A stretch of DNA of 64,000 nt from Devosia sp. SL43. Its GTDB lineage: Bacteria > Pseudomonadota > Alphaproteobacteria > Rhizobiales > Devosiaceae. Below are positions 24,721-34,781 of this stretch, piece after piece. The stretch lies in assembly GCF_021729885.1 (NCBI RefSeq), contig NZ_CP063401.1, positions 1,488,001-1,552,000 on the forward strand. Direction: 5' to 3'. Both the position numbers and the translations under genes were made by a program. How positions within the stretch are numbered: the stretch's first letter is position 1; the number at the start of each line of letters is the position of its first letter. The notes under the pieces were generated by a model. The model worked only from the letters and a program-made list of their open reading frames with translations. It did not search any database and was not told the DNA's origin.

Positions 24721-25272
24721 ATGCAGACTGATCCGATCGAAACGCGGCTGCGAGATCTGATGCTCGCATCGCTCGACGGCGACGCAGCGGCCTATAGGTC
24801 TCTGCTGGCCGAACTCGGTCGACATCTGCGCCCGTATTTCACCCGGCGGCTCACCCCCGCCTTTGCATCGCACGCGGAGGATCTCGTGCAGGAGACTCTG
24901 CTGGCTATCCACACCCGCCGCATGACCTATGACCGGACCCGCCCCTTCACGGCGTGGCTGCATGCGGTTGCGCATCACAAGTTCGTCGACCATGTGCGCC
25001 GGCAGTCCATCCGGCTGACAGTGCCGCTGGAAGATGACGCGCCAATCTTTGCCCATGACGACAGTGCCGACGCCACGGCGCGACGAGACCTCGATAGAGT
25101 GCTCGATGCCGTGCCCGCGCGCACCAGCGACCTCATCCGCCGCACCAAGGTTGCCGGCGAGTCGGTTGCAGAAGCCGCCGCCGCCCATGGCATCTCCGAG
25201 ACGGCTGCAAAGGTTTCCATTCATCGCGGCCTCAAGTCGCTGATGACGCGCTTCGCGGGAGGCGAGAAATGA
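24721..25272 (+). CDS. sigF: ECF RNA polymerase sigma factor, SigF type
   Basis: The 183-residue sigma factor has region 2 (EDLVQETLLAIHTRRMTYDRTRPFTAWLH) and region 4 (AEAAAAHGISETAAKVSIHRGLKSL). It probably directs transcription of itself and of the divergent methionine-rich gene from GTAAC-N16-CGAA promoters. The next gene encodes an NrsF-type membrane anti-sigma, and the ATGA overlap at 25269-25272 couples them. In Caulobacter and Azospira, SigF/NrsF respond to oxidants, heavy metals or reactive chlorine. The start at 24721 lies very close to the predicted transcription start; an internal ATG at 24760 would remove part of region 2. Confidence 0.9.
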   Translation: MQTDPIETRLRDLMLASLDGDAAAYRSLLAELGRHLRPYFTRRLTPAFASHAEDLVQETLLAIHTRRMTYDRTRPFTAWLHAVAHHKFVDHVRRQSIRLTVPLEDDAPIFAHDDSADATARRDLDRVLDAVPARTSDLIRRTKVAGESVAEAAAAHGISETAAKVSIHRGLKSLMTRFAGGEK

Positions 25273-25907
25273 CCGACGACCTCATCGCCCGCCTCTCGTC
25301 CGACCTCAAGCCCGTGCGCCCCATGGCAATGCATCGCCTGTTGGTCGCCGCCGTGGTGGTCAGCGGCCTTGTCGCCATCGTGGCCATGAACATGTGGCTG
25401 GGCATGCGCGCGGATATCGCCACGGCGCCGATGACGATGATGTTCTGGACCAAGTTTGGCTACACGCTGGCTGTAGCGGTGCTCGGCGGATTTGCAACGC
25501 TCGCGCTCGCACGGCCGATCGGCGCAGCGCGCTGGCCGTGGCTTGCTATCGGCGTATTGGCGATCCTTTTGGTGATCGGAGCCGCCTGGCAGCTTATGCA
25601 AGCCGAACCGGACGACATGATGCCGCTCGTCATCGGCGGCACGTCACTCGTTTGCCCATGGCGCATCGTCGTCCTGGGACTGCCCGTGCTGCTTGGCGCC
25701 ATTCTCGCCCTGCGCCGCTTTGCCCCTGCCAACCCAACCCTGGCCGGCTTCGCCGCCGGCATCATGGCCGGTGGAACCGGAGCCTGGGTCTATTCTTTCG
25801 CCTGCGGTGAAAACGGCATGATGTTCCTGGCGCTCTGGTATTCGCTGGGGATATTGATCGTTGGAGCGCTTGGAGCGGTGCTGGGGCGGTTCCTACTTCG
25901 GTGGTAG
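25269..25907 (+). CDS. nrsF: NrsF-type anti-sigma factor (DUF1109)
   Basis: The 212-residue membrane protein has a short cytoplasmic N-terminus (MTDDLIARLSSDLKPVRP, conserved in NrsF) and six hydrophobic segments. A pair of Cys lies in extracytoplasmic loops: one in the TSLVCPWR stretch and one in YSFACGENG. In Caulobacter NrsF such cysteines are needed for release of SigF under stress. Translation is coupled to the sigma gene by ATGA. Confidence 0.9.
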   Translation: MTDDLIARLSSDLKPVRPMAMHRLLVAAVVVSGLVAIVAMNMWLGMRADIATAPMTMMFWTKFGYTLAVAVLGGFATLALARPIGAARWPWLAIGVLAILLVIGAAWQLMQAEPDDMMPLVIGGTSLVCPWRIVVLGLPVLLGAILALRRFAPANPTLAGFAAGIMAGGTGAWVYSFACGENGMMFLALWYSLGILIVGALGAVLGRFLLRW

Positions 25908-25936
25908 GCGCAACAAGTCTGCCGACACCCACCAGC

Positions 25937-26022
25937 CGTCACCCTCGGGCTTGACCCGAGGGCTCTTAACTTGCTGGACGTTGGGTAAGTACAGGGCCCT
26001 CGGGTCAAGCCCGATGGTGACG
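25937..26022. repeat. intergenic inverted-repeat element, family C
   Basis: CGTCACC...CCCTCGGGCTTGACCCGAGGG faces CCCTCGGGTCAAGCCCGA...GGTGACG, giving an inverted pair about 30 bases apart. The family recurs at 59031-59120. It lies between convergent nrsF and a ThuA-like gene and may act as a bidirectional transcript end. Confidence 0.75.
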
Positions 26023-26047
26023 ATCGAGTTCGGGAAAGCTTGGGCCG

Positions 26048-26695
26048 TTATTCCTCCCGTGCCGCCCAATTTACCCCGCGCCGCAGCATCGTTGCCATTT
26101 CGCGATTCTCGAATTCCTTGGCCTGATGGCCCAGTGTCGAGTGAAACACGCGTCCCTTGCCGTGCTGCCGCTTCCACGCCACGGGCATCTTCACCCCCTC
26201 GATCCACGGCGCATGCTCGCCCGTGAATGTCGTGGTCGCCAGCACGTGGTTGGAGGGGTCGACATGCATGTAATACTGCTCGGACGTGTAGGGGAACGAC
26301 TTGATCCCCGCCATGATGGGATCGAGCGGATCGGCGACGTCGACCGTGTAGTCGATGATATTGCCCGGATGGGCCACCCACTGGCCGCCCACCATGAACT
26401 GATAGTCCACCGCATCGCGGAAAGCGTCGCTCATGCCACCGTGGTGGCCCGCAAGCCCTACCCCGCCAGCAACAGCCTTGGTGAGGTTTTCGACTTCTCC
26501 CTTCTCGATCGTGCTCATCGTGAAGATGGGGACGATCAGGCTCAGGCTGTGAATGGAAGGGTCGGCGAAGGCGCTCGTCTCGGTCGCCATGCGCACCGAG
26601 AACCCGTCCTCGTGCAGCCAGCGGCGATAGATGGCGGCGCACTCCTCGGGGTCATGTCCCGACCAGCCGCCATAGACGATCAATGCACTCTTCAT
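26048..26695 (-). CDS. ThuA-like domain protein (glutamine-amidotransferase fold)
   Basis: The 215-residue protein has the ThuA-like fold: N-terminal SALIVYGGWSGHDPEECAA, GHHGGMSDAFRD in the middle and GRVFHSTLGHQ near the C-terminus. It is related to, but clearly different from, the ThuA at 31948. The family appears in sugar and polyol catabolism, often next to oxidoreductases, yet no such gene lies beside this copy. The ATG at 26695 was chosen over an upstream start that adds MICGVCG. Substrate unknown. Confidence 0.78.
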   Translation of the reverse strand: MKSALIVYGGWSGHDPEECAAIYRRWLHEDGFSVRMATETSAFADPSIHSLSLIVPIFTMSTIEKGEVENLTKAVAGGVGLAGHHGGMSDAFRDAVDYQFMVGGQWVAHPGNIIDYTVDVADPLDPIMAGIKSFPYTSEQYYMHVDPSNHVLATTTFTGEHAPWIEGVKMPVAWKRQHGKGRVFHSTLGHQAKEFENREMATMLRRGVNWAAREE

Positions 26696-26761
26696 ACCGC
26701 AAACTCCGCAAATCAACGGTGCGGAGAATACGAAGCCTGAACCGCTATTGAAACCCCGGCA

Positions 26762-27223
26762 TCATGCCGCAACGGTGGCAGTAACTCGGCCGCGGGCGAA
26801 GGCCCAGCTGCGCAGCACTAGGTAGTTGACGCCCGAGGTGAGCCCGATGACCAGCATCGACGCAAAGAATGTCGGCAGCGAGAGCACGCCATTGATGACG
26901 AACGAGAACACCGCCGCCAGCACCAGCGCCATTGCCTGGACGGCGAAATAGCGCGGGAAGGCCTGGACATGCGAGGCGTCGGAATCGAACGAAAAGCGCC
27001 GGTGCATCAGATAGACCGGAAGGATGGTCGCCGCGTAGCAGGCCGCGTTGATCATCCAGCGTTCAGCGTCCGGATCGAGCCACATGACCAGGGTCGACAG
27101 CATCACGAATGCAGCGGCGCCGGTCGCCCCGATGCCGATGAAATTGAACACGCCAACCAGTGGATTGGGGCTTGGCACCGAACGGGGCACATCGCGCATC
27201 AGGCTCTGCAGGGCGGCACTCAT
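26762..27223 (-). CDS. GtrA-like membrane protein
   Basis: The 153-residue protein has four hydrophobic segments with FNFIGIGATGAAAFVMLSTLV, INAACYAATILPVYLMHRRFSF and SGVNYLVLRSWAF, the pattern of the GtrA family. GtrA proteins are thought to help move undecaprenyl-linked sugars across the membrane for surface polysaccharide. The start at 27223 is the most family-like; an ORF extension to 27391 adds 56 residues without clear homology. No glycosyltransferase is adjacent, so its sugar is unknown. Confidence 0.75.
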   Translation of the reverse strand: MSAALQSLMRDVPRSVPSPNPLVGVFNFIGIGATGAAAFVMLSTLVMWLDPDAERWMINAACYAATILPVYLMHRRFSFDSDASHVQAFPRYFAVQAMALVLAAVFSFVINGVLSLPTFFASMLVIGLTSGVNYLVLRSWAFARGRVTATVAA

Positions 27224-27529
27224 GACAGCGATGTTGTCCTGTTCTGGCGGGCAATGACGAGCATAGTCGCTCAGCACTCTTTCACCCGCGTTACCCCGGA
27301 TAAGGTCGTCAGCGCAGTTTTGCGCGATGGTTGATGATTGTTGAAGCTCCACAGGCGCATGCCACCCATGAACTTTGACCAAAAGGTCCACTTTTCACTG
27401 TCACAAAAGACTGGTTAACTAGTGTTTCGCTGTGGCCCGGGCGTGCTTGTCCGTTGGGGGATCGCAAGATTTGCGAGCGCCGCCAGGTCGCGGGACTGAA
27501 CTGCCGTCAAGCAACAAAGGATAACAGGG

Positions 27530-29134
27530 ATGAAAAGACTACTTCTCGGCGCTACGGCGCTCACCCTCTGCGCCGGTTTCTCGGGCGCGGCCCACGCAGA
27601 TTTCACGCTGAACATCCTGCATATCAACGACTTCCACTCGCGCTTCGACCCCATCACCGGCACCGATTCCAACTGCGATGCCGAGACCGACGCTGCGGGC
27701 GAATGCTTTGGCGGCATTGCGCGCCTCAAGACCATCATCGACGACACCCGCGCCAAGTACGAAGCCGGCAATTCGCTGCTGCTCTCGGCCGGCGACAATT
27801 TCCAGGGCTCGCTCTACTACACCACCTACAAGTCCAAGGTCGTTTCAGACTTCTTCAACCAGATGGGTTTCGACGTGGTCGCCACGGGCAACCATGAATT
27901 TGATGACGGCCCGGAAGAGTTCATGAAGTTCATCGAGGCGGCCGAATTCCCCATCATCGGCGGCAATTTCGACGTCACCCGCGACCCTAACCTTGCCGGC
28001 AAGATCAAGGGTTCGATCGTCATCGAAGTCGGCGGAGAAAAGATCGGCATCATCGGCGCCACTACCGAGGACACTCCTGAGATCGCCTCGCCTGGTGAAA
28101 ATGTCGAGTTCACCGACGTGATCCAGTATGTCCGTGGCGCGTCCGAGGCCCTCGACGCAGCCGGCGTGAACAAGATCATCCTGCTCAGCCATATCGGCTA
28201 CACGGTCGACATGGACGTCGCTGCAGCCCTGCCGCTGGTCGACGTCATCGTCGGCGGTCACAGCCATTCCCTGCTCGGCTCGATGGAAGGCGCCGCTGGT
28301 CCCTATCCGACCATGGTCACCAATCCCGATGGCGTGGAAGTGCCGGTGGTGCAGGCCAACCAGTATGGCAAGTATCTCGGCGATATCGCCATCACCTGGG
28401 ATGACAATGGCGTCGTCACCAAGGCCGAAGGCGAGCCCTTCCTGATCGACGCTTCTGTCACCGGCAACGAAGACTTCAAGGGTCAGCTTGCTGCCCTGGC
28501 GGCGCCGATCGAGGAAGCCATGTCTGTCGTGATCGGCACCACCACTGGCCCGATCGATGGTGCCCGTGAAAGCTGCCGCGCCGTCGAATGCCAGATGGGT
28601 AACCTCGTCGCCGACGCCATGCTCGACCGCGTCGCCGACCAGGGGGCGACCATTGCCATAGCCAATGGCGGCGGTCTGCGCGCCTCCATTGATGCCGGTG
28701 AAATCACCAAGGGCGAAGTCATCACCGTCCTGCCCTTCTCCAACACCCTTGCTACCGTCGATATCTCGGGTGCCGATGTCATCGAAGCGCTGGAAAACGG
28801 CGTCAGCGACATCGAGAATGCCGCCGGCCGCTTCCCACAGGTGGCGGGCCTGAAGTACTCGTTCGATGTATCCAAGCCGGCTGGCGAACGCATCAGCGAG
28901 GTTCAGGTGCTGGTTGGCGGCGACGCCTGGGCACCAATCGACGAAGCCGCAACCTACACCATCGTCACCAACAACTATGTCCGTGGCGGCGGCGACGGCT
29001 ACGGCACCTTTGCCGAAGGCGACAATGCCTATGACTTCGGCCCGCCGCTCGAGGAAGTCCTGGCCGACTACCTGGCCAAGCTGGGCGGCGAATACACGCC
29101 CTATACCGACGGCCGTATCACCGCGATCCAGTAG
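27530..29134 (+). CDS. periplasmic 5'-nucleotidase / metallophosphatase (UshA-like)
   Basis: The 534-residue protein has a signal peptide (cleavage near GAAHA-DF). The N-terminal metallophosphoesterase domain shows NDFHSRFDP, AGDNFQG, GNHEFDDG and GGHSHSLLG. The C-terminal 5'-nucleotidase domain shows IANGGGLRASIDAGEIT and a substrate-stacking YVRGGGDGYGTF. It would release nucleosides and phosphate from nucleotides in the periplasm. Those nucleosides could feed the purine importer at 2066-6731. A strong terminator follows. It is transcribed alone. Confidence 0.93.
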   Translation: MKRLLLGATALTLCAGFSGAAHADFTLNILHINDFHSRFDPITGTDSNCDAETDAAGECFGGIARLKTIIDDTRAKYEAGNSLLLSAGDNFQGSLYYTTYKSKVVSDFFNQMGFDVVATGNHEFDDGPEEFMKFIEAAEFPIIGGNFDVTRDPNLAGKIKGSIVIEVGGEKIGIIGATTEDTPEIASPGENVEFTDVIQYVRGASEALDAAGVNKIILLSHIGYTVDMDVAAALPLVDVIVGGHSHSLLGSMEGAAGPYPTMVTNPDGVEVPVVQANQYGKYLGDIAITWDDNGVVTKAEGEPFLIDASVTGNEDFKGQLAALAAPIEEAMSVVIGTTTGPIDGARESCRAVECQMGNLVADAMLDRVADQGATIAIANGGGLRASIDAGEITKGEVITVLPFSNTLATVDISGADVIEALENGVSDIENAAGRFPQVAGLKYSFDVSKPAGERISEVQVLVGGDAWAPIDEAATYTIVTNNYVRGGGDGYGTFAEGDNAYDFGPPLEEVLADYLAKLGGEYTPYTDGRITAIQ

Positions 29135-29155
29135 GTTCGGACCAGATTGAGCGAA

Positions 29156-29185
29156 GGGGCGCCTCGCGGGGCGCCCCTTTTCTTT
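29156..29185 (+). terminator. rho-independent terminator of the 5'-nucleotidase gene
   Basis: An 8-bp stem GGGGCGCC / GGCGCCCC (29156-29163 with 29170-29177) is followed by TTTTCTTT, 21 bases after the stop codon. Confidence 0.88.
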
Positions 29186-29274
29186 GCGGCGTCGTCGCCC
29201 AAACTTTGACACCTTTTTCGACGACCCGCTTCACGGTCTCGTGAAGCGATCTATTTGATGATTTGGAGTTGACC

Positions 29275-29646
29275 ATGAAGCGTCTCGTTATTGCCGCCGC
29301 AGCCATCGCTGCCACCCTGTCCCTGGCCGCCTGTGGCAACGCTCCCGAGCAACCTGCTGCCGAGACGCCCGCCGCCACGCCCGCTCCGGCCGCCGAGACC
29401 CCGGCTGCCGCTCCCGCCGTTAGCGGCGACACGGTCGTTCCCGGTACAGATATGACGGTCAACGACGCCATGGAGGCCGCGCAAGCCCAGGCCGCCAGCA
29501 TGACTCCCGAACAGAAGCAGGCCGCCGTCGTCGAGGCGCGCACGCAGGCCGAGGCCGCAGCCAAGGCCGCAGGCATGACGGACGACCAGGTCAAGCAGGC
29601 CGGTGACGCCGCTGAGGCCGCCGCCAAGCAGATGCTGGGCCTTTAG
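29275..29646 (+). CDS. small Ala/Pro-rich lipoprotein
   Basis: The 123-residue protein has a type II signal peptide with lipobox LAAC-G. A low-complexity PAAETPAATPAPAAETPAAAPA linker follows, then an Ala/Gln-rich helical C-terminus (QAASMTPEQKQAAVVEARTQ), probably a coiled coil. It is likely to be an outer-membrane or periplasmic lipoprotein. The function is unknown. Confidence 0.72.
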   Translation: MKRLVIAAAAIAATLSLAACGNAPEQPAAETPAATPAPAAETPAAAPAVSGDTVVPGTDMTVNDAMEAAQAQAASMTPEQKQAAVVEARTQAEAAAKAAGMTDDQVKQAGDAAEAAAKQMLGL

Positions 29647-29654
29647 CAACAAAA

Positions 29655-29686
29655 GTCCCGCCGGCAAGCACCGGCGGGACCTCGTC
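29655..29686. terminator. bidirectional hairpin between convergent genes
   Basis: A perfect 10-bp stem GTCCCGCCGG / CCGGCGGGAC (29655-29664 with 29671-29680) lies between the lipoprotein gene and the convergent YeaQ-type gene, with a weak T-rich tail to the right and AAAA to its left. Confidence 0.75.
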
Positions 29687-29704
29687 TTTCAGACCGATTC
29701 CAGC

Positions 29705-29953
29705 CTAGCCGCGCGCCAACTGCCGCCAGGCCAGCAGGATGATGACGGCGCCCACAATGGCGCCGATGAAGTTGGCGCCGTCCCCCGGTCCATACCAACC
29801 GACCGCCTGCCCCAGCCAGGTCGCCAGCACCGAGCCGATAATGCCGAGGACGGTGGTGAGAATGAACCCACTGGGCTTCTTGTCACCCGGTGTGACCCAC
29901 TTGGCGATCATGCCCGCCAGAAATCCGATGATGATGGCCCAGACAATGCTCAT
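29705..29953 (-). CDS. GlsB/YeaQ/YmgE-family small membrane protein
   Basis: The 82-residue inner-membrane protein has three hydrophobic segments: MSIVWAIIIGFLAGMIAKWV, then GFILTTVLGIIGSVLATWLG, then NFIGAIVGAVIILLAWRQL. This matches the transglycosylase-associated / YeaQ family, which is often stress-induced. The ATG at 29953 gives the conserved N-terminus. Its precise role is unknown. Confidence 0.88.
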   Translation of the reverse strand: MSIVWAIIIGFLAGMIAKWVTPGDKKPSGFILTTVLGIIGSVLATWLGQAVGWYGPGDGANFIGAIVGAVIILLAWRQLARG

Positions 29954-30174
29954 ATCGACGCTCCGTGTTGCTGATTGCATAAGTCGGAACCCCGCGTTCC
30001 GGTTGCAAGGCCGCCGCTACTCCGCCCCTCTTACGCCAGCTGGCGCCCTACTTCGCAGTGCCTTTTTGGCCGCTTTGGAGGGCACTCAAACCCACAAAAT
30101 TGGAACTATCACCGCTCCGCGCGGTTTAGGGTCGTGTTCAAGTGGGGGGCACATCCCACAGTGGAGTAAGAATT

Positions 30175-30669
30175 ATGACCAAAACTATGATCGCGACTGC
30201 TATTGCCGCCCTGATGATGTCCAGCGCTATGCCTGCCATGGCTGCCGGACTTTCGGTGGGCGCGGGAGCAGACACCGGGGTCGGCATCGACGCCTCGGGG
30301 CTGAGCGTTGAAGCAGGCACCAGCGCCACTGTCAGTGCGGCCGGCAATACCGGCAACATCCTGAACAAGACGCATGTCGCAGTGGCCACCTCGGTCGGCA
30401 GCACTGCCGACGTCGATCTTTCCGGCGTGGTCGAAGATTCGAGCGTCAACATCGTTCTGCTGTCGTCGCTGGAGGCCGACGTGGCCGCCCAGGTTTCGGC
30501 CGAACAGACAACCGACGCCAATGGCCTGAGCAATCTCCAGGCCAGCGTGGACAGCAATGCCACCATCAAGGCAAAGCTTGAAGCCGAGGGCTACGCCACC
30601 ACCGATGTGGTAGCACTACAGACCAACGTGGACGGCTCCGTGATTGTCGTGGTGGACGACGCCGCGTAA
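30175..30669 (+). CDS. secreted protein of unknown function
   Basis: The 164-residue protein follows a good ribosome-binding site (GGAG) and has a signal peptide cleaved near AMPAMA-AG. The mature part is acidic, rich in Gly, Ala, Ser and Thr (LSVGAGADTGVGIDASGLS), with a C-terminal IKAKLEAEGYATTDVVALQT segment. It has no Cys. I do not recognise a family. It is followed at once by a strong terminator, so it is monocistronic. Confidence 0.65.
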   Translation: MTKTMIATAIAALMMSSAMPAMAAGLSVGAGADTGVGIDASGLSVEAGTSATVSAAGNTGNILNKTHVAVATSVGSTADVDLSGVVEDSSVNIVLLSSLEADVAAQVSAEQTTDANGLSNLQASVDSNATIKAKLEAEGYATTDVVALQTNVDGSVIVVVDDAA

Positions 30670-30688
30670 AGCGCCATCCGCAAATGAG

Positions 30689-30718
30689 AAAACCCCGGCC
30701 ATTGGCTGGGGTTTTTTG
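30689..30718 (+). terminator. rho-independent terminator
   Basis: AAAACCCC-G-GCC / GGC-T-GGGGTTTT forms a stem with one G-T pair and a three-base loop, followed by a T-run, 20 bases after the stop of the secreted protein gene. Confidence 0.85.
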
Positions 30719-30736
30719 TTGTCCGGACGATGCATC

Positions 30737-31780
30737 CTAGACCTTGTGCTCGGTCCGATCCCGGTCGGTTACCGTTGCTAGATCCAGGACCTTCTGGATG
30801 TTGGTGGCGTGGCGGAAGCTCGGTTCGAGGTTCTTGCCGGCGCGGAACGCCTCAACGAAGCGCATATAGTTGGTCGGCACGGGATCCACCGCGACTTCCG
30901 TCCATGTGCCTGTCTCGGCATCTGCGCCCAGGCAGGTGAAGAGCTTGCTCCAGTCATGCCTATGCTGGATTTCCACCGACCCCAGGTCGCCATAGATGCG
31001 GAGCCGCAATTCGTTGAAATGGCCGGTCGCCCAGCGGCTCGCATGGATCACACCAAGGGCGCCATTCTCGAGCTGTGCCGTCATGGCAAAGCTGTCATTG
31101 GCGTCCAGCGAATATTCGCCGATCTGGTTGTTCTCGGCCTTGTCGAAGGTCTCCAGCCGGCAGAAGACCTGCGAAAAGTCGCTGCCCGCGCCGTAGGCGG
31201 CGAAATCGAGGATATGCACGCCGATATCGCCCAGCACGCCGTTGGAGCCGTGCTTTTTCGACAGGCGCCACAGCCACTGCGACTCGGTGCGCCAATCGCC
31301 CCAGGCCTTGCTCACCAGCCAGCTCTGCAGGTAGCTCGCCTCGAAATGCTTGACCTTGCCGACCTGGCCCGACTGCACGATCTCGCGCGCCTTCTGCAGC
31401 TGCGACACGTTGCGATAGGTCAGGTTGACCATGTTGATCAGGCCAAGCTGCTCGGCCGTCTCGGTCATTTCCATGGCCTTGGCATGGTCGGTGGCCAGCG
31501 GCTTCTCGCAGAAGACGTGCTTGCCGGCCTTGAGCGCCGCCATGGTCGTCGGATGGTGGATGGAGTCCGGGGTGACGTTGGCCACCGCATCGAACTCGCC
31601 CCAGGCCAAAGCCGCGTCGAGCGAGCCGAAGCCGCGCTCGATATTATGGGTCGTGTTGAACGCCTCCACCCGCGCCGGATCGACGTCCACGCCACCCGCC
31701 AGGGTCACGCCATCGATCGCCGCAAAATGCTTGGCATGCTGATTGGCCATGCCGCCGGTACCCAGAATGAGGATACGCAT
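30737..31780 (-). CDS. thuB: Gfo/Idh/MocA oxidoreductase, ThuB
   Basis: The 347-residue NAD(P)-dependent oxidoreductase starts with a Rossmann motif ILGTGGMANQHAKHF and has the family's FCEKPLATD motif. It is the last gene of a thuEFGK-thuA-thuB operon in the same order as in Sinorhizobium meliloti. There ThuA and ThuB act on imported trehalose-type disaccharides, forming 3-keto derivatives. The ATG at 31780 follows AGGA; an upstream extension would add eight residues. A family D repeat separates it from thuA. Confidence 0.88.
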   Translation of the reverse strand: MRILILGTGGMANQHAKHFAAIDGVTLAGGVDVDPARVEAFNTTHNIERGFGSLDAALAWGEFDAVANVTPDSIHHPTTMAALKAGKHVFCEKPLATDHAKAMEMTETAEQLGLINMVNLTYRNVSQLQKAREIVQSGQVGKVKHFEASYLQSWLVSKAWGDWRTESQWLWRLSKKHGSNGVLGDIGVHILDFAAYGAGSDFSQVFCRLETFDKAENNQIGEYSLDANDSFAMTAQLENGALGVIHASRWATGHFNELRLRIYGDLGSVEIQHRHDWSKLFTCLGADAETGTWTEVAVDPVPTNYMRFVEAFRAGKNLEPSFRHATNIQKVLDLATVTDRDRTEHKV

Positions 31781-31834
31781 ATTCGTTATTCCTGTATCGG
31801 CCACTCAGGGCCACCACGTTCCAAAACACTGGAT

Positions 31835-31920
31835 GTCATTCCGGCGCAGGCCGGAATCCATCCTGAGATTTGCGCCAGTTCAGCCATCTCAGGATGGACC
31901 CCGGCCTGCGCTGGGGTGAC
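31835..31920. repeat. intergenic inverted-repeat element, family D
   Basis: GTCATTCCGGCGCAGGCCGGAATCCATCC faces GGATGG-CCCCGGCCTGCGCTGGGGTGAC. The same family recurs at 42855-42954. It sits inside the thu operon, between thuA and thuB. Confidence 0.78.
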
Positions 31921-31947
31921 ACCGTGAGTATTGGGTGATTTGGGCTA

Positions 31948-32736
31948 TTACTTCTTCACTTCGCCCGCATGATCGGACGCGCTGAGCTTGGCGCCGCGCT
32001 CTTCGATCTTCTCGATCGCCTCGCCGACCGGCGTGTTCGGTGCCTTCATCAGATGCGCATGGCGGGTGCCGTCAAAGGCCCAGTTGACCGCATTACGCAG
32101 CACCTGGCCGACATTGGCGTCGTGATAGGTCGGGTAGGTTTCGTGACCAGGGCGGAAGTAGAAGATGTTGCCGGCGCCGCGACGATAGGTCAGGCCGCTT
32201 CGGAACACTTCGCCACCCTGGAACCAGGACACGAAAACGGTTTCCAGCGGCTCCGGAACGCTGAAGGGCTCGCCATACATTTCTTCGTATTCAAGCTCGA
32301 AATAAGCCGGCAGCCCACGGGCGATCGGATGGCCCGGATTGACGACCCACAGGCGCTCGCGCTCGCCGGCTTCGCGCCAATGCAGGTTTGCCGGGGTGCC
32401 CATCAGGCCCTTGAAGACCTTGGAGTGATGGCCCGAATGCAGCACGATCAGCCCCATGCCCTGCCAGACATGTTCCATGACGCGCTTGACCACGGCATCA
32501 TCGACCTTGTCATGCGCCGCATGACCCCACCAGACGAGCACGTCGGTATTGGCGAGTGCTTCCTCGGTGCAGCCGTGTTCTGGCTCTTGCAGCGTGGTGG
32601 TCTTCACCGAGAGATTGCTGTCCTGCGACAGCAGCTTGGCGATCTGGTTGTGCATGCCGTTGGGGTAGTTCTCGGCTACGACCTTGTTCTTCTGCTCGTG
32701 GACGTTTTCGCCCCAGACCAGTGTGCGGATCGGCAT
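31948..32736 (-). CDS. thuA: trehalose-utilisation protein ThuA
   Basis: The 262-residue protein begins [16 protein letters not shown] and contains [29 protein letters not shown] and [14 protein letters not shown], all typical of ThuA. It works with ThuB in oxidation of trehalose, maltitol or similar disaccharides in rhizobia. It lies between thuK and thuB, flanked on both sides by intergenic repeats. Confidence 0.93.
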   Translation of the reverse strand: MPIRTLVWGENVHEQKNKVVAENYPNGMHNQIAKLLSQDSNLSVKTTTLQEPEHGCTEEALANTDVLVWWGHAAHDKVDDAVVKRVMEHVWQGMGLIVLHSGHHSKVFKGLMGTPANLHWREAGERERLWVVNPGHPIARGLPAYFELEYEEMYGEPFSVPEPLETVFVSWFQGGEVFRSGLTYRRGAGNIFYFRPGHETYPTYHDANVGQVLRNAVNWAFDGTRHAHLMKAPNTPVGEAIEKIEERGAKLSASDHAGEVKK

Positions 32737-32800
32737 TTTCAGGCTCCTAGGTTGATTGGCAGGGCGGGGAGGCGCCGGCCTTTCGGTTGTTCTCGCGTTT

Positions 32801-32859
32801 TTCCCGCGAAAGTGGGAATCGCCCTTGCATCGAAGGGGGATTCCCGCTTTCGCGGGAAT
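32801..32859. repeat. intergenic inverted-repeat element, family E
   Basis: TTCCCGCGAAAGTGGGAATC and GATTCCCGCTTTCGCGGGAA form a 20-base inverted pair 20 bases apart between thuK and thuA. The hairpin may stabilise the upstream thuEFGK mRNA. Confidence 0.78.
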
Positions 32860-32915
32860 GACGCAGTGCTGGGTGTCGGTGGCGGATTAAAGGCCGCCAC
32901 CTGATGCTTTAGCGC

Positions 32916-33923
<1,008 letters not shown>

Positions 33924-33935
33924 TTCTTGAGCCCT

Positions 33936-34781
33936 CTAACCCTTGACGCCGCCGGCGGTGAGGCCGGACACAATTTTGCGCTGGAATATCAGCACCAGGA
34001 CGACCAGCGGGACCGTCACGATGACCGATGCCGCCATGATGATGCCCCACGGAATTTCATACTGAGAACCGCCCGACAGCAGCGCGATAGCCACCGGCAC
34101 CGTGCGGGTATCGTTCGATGACGTGAAGGTCAGCGCGAACAGGAACTCGTTCCACGCGCCGATGAAAGCGAGCAGGCCTGTCGTCACCAGTGCCGGCCAC
34201 ATCAGCGGCATGAACACCTTGGTGATGATGACCCAGGGCGACGCACCATCGACGATGGCCGCTTCCTCGATTTCGATCGGCAGATCACGCATGAACGTGG
34301 TCAGCACCCACACCGTGAATGGCAGCGTGAAGATCGTGTAGCTGAAGATCAGCGCCCATGGCGTATTATAGATGCCCAGGGCACGGATCAGTTCGAACAG
34401 ACCCGACAGCACCGCGATCTGCGGGAACATCGACACAGCCAAGATCACCATCAGCAAGAAACCGCGGCCACGGAACCGAACGCGGCTGAGGGCAAAGGCC
34501 GCCGTCACGGCCAGGAATAGCGCCAGGATAACGGTGACCGAAGCCACGAAAACCGAGTTGAGCAGATTGCGCGGGAAACTGCCCTGGCTGAACACCGCCT
34601 GGTAGTTTTCGAGGCTGAACGAGACCGGCCAATAGGTGACGCGGAAGATGTCGGTGCCCGATTTGAGGCTTGTCAGGATCGCGTAATAGAACGGAAAGAC
34701 CGACACCACCACGATGAAGACGACAGCAGCATAGAACAGGATGGTCTTTGTGATCTTCCAGAGATCGAATGTCGCGGTCAT
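33936..34781 (-). CDS. thuG: disaccharide ABC transporter permease ThuG
   Basis: The 281-residue MalG-type permease has six hydrophobic segments and the ATPase-contact EAA loop [23 protein letters not shown]. Its start overlaps the thuF stop by one base (TGATG), so both permeases are translated together. Confidence 0.91.
   Translation of the reverse strand: MTATFDLWKITKTILFYAAVVFIVVVSVFPFYYAILTSLKSGTDIFRVTYWPVSFSLENYQAVFSQGSFPRNLLNSVFVASVTVILALFLAVTAAFALSRVRFRGRGFLLMVILAVSMFPQIAVLSGLFELIRALGIYNTPWALIFSYTIFTLPFTVWVLTTFMRDLPIEIEEAAIVDGASPWVIITKVFMPLMWPALVTTGLLAFIGAWNEFLFALTFTSSNDTRTVPVAIALLSGGSQYEIPWGIIMAASVIVTVPLVVLVLIFQRKIVSGLTAGGVKG

Noticed and set aside
27845-29212. Long minus-strand open frame opposite the 5'-nucleotidase gene
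   Set aside because: It is the shadow of a high-GC gene with complete metallophosphatase motifs on the plus strand; the composition is Asp/Gly/His-rich and not protein-like.
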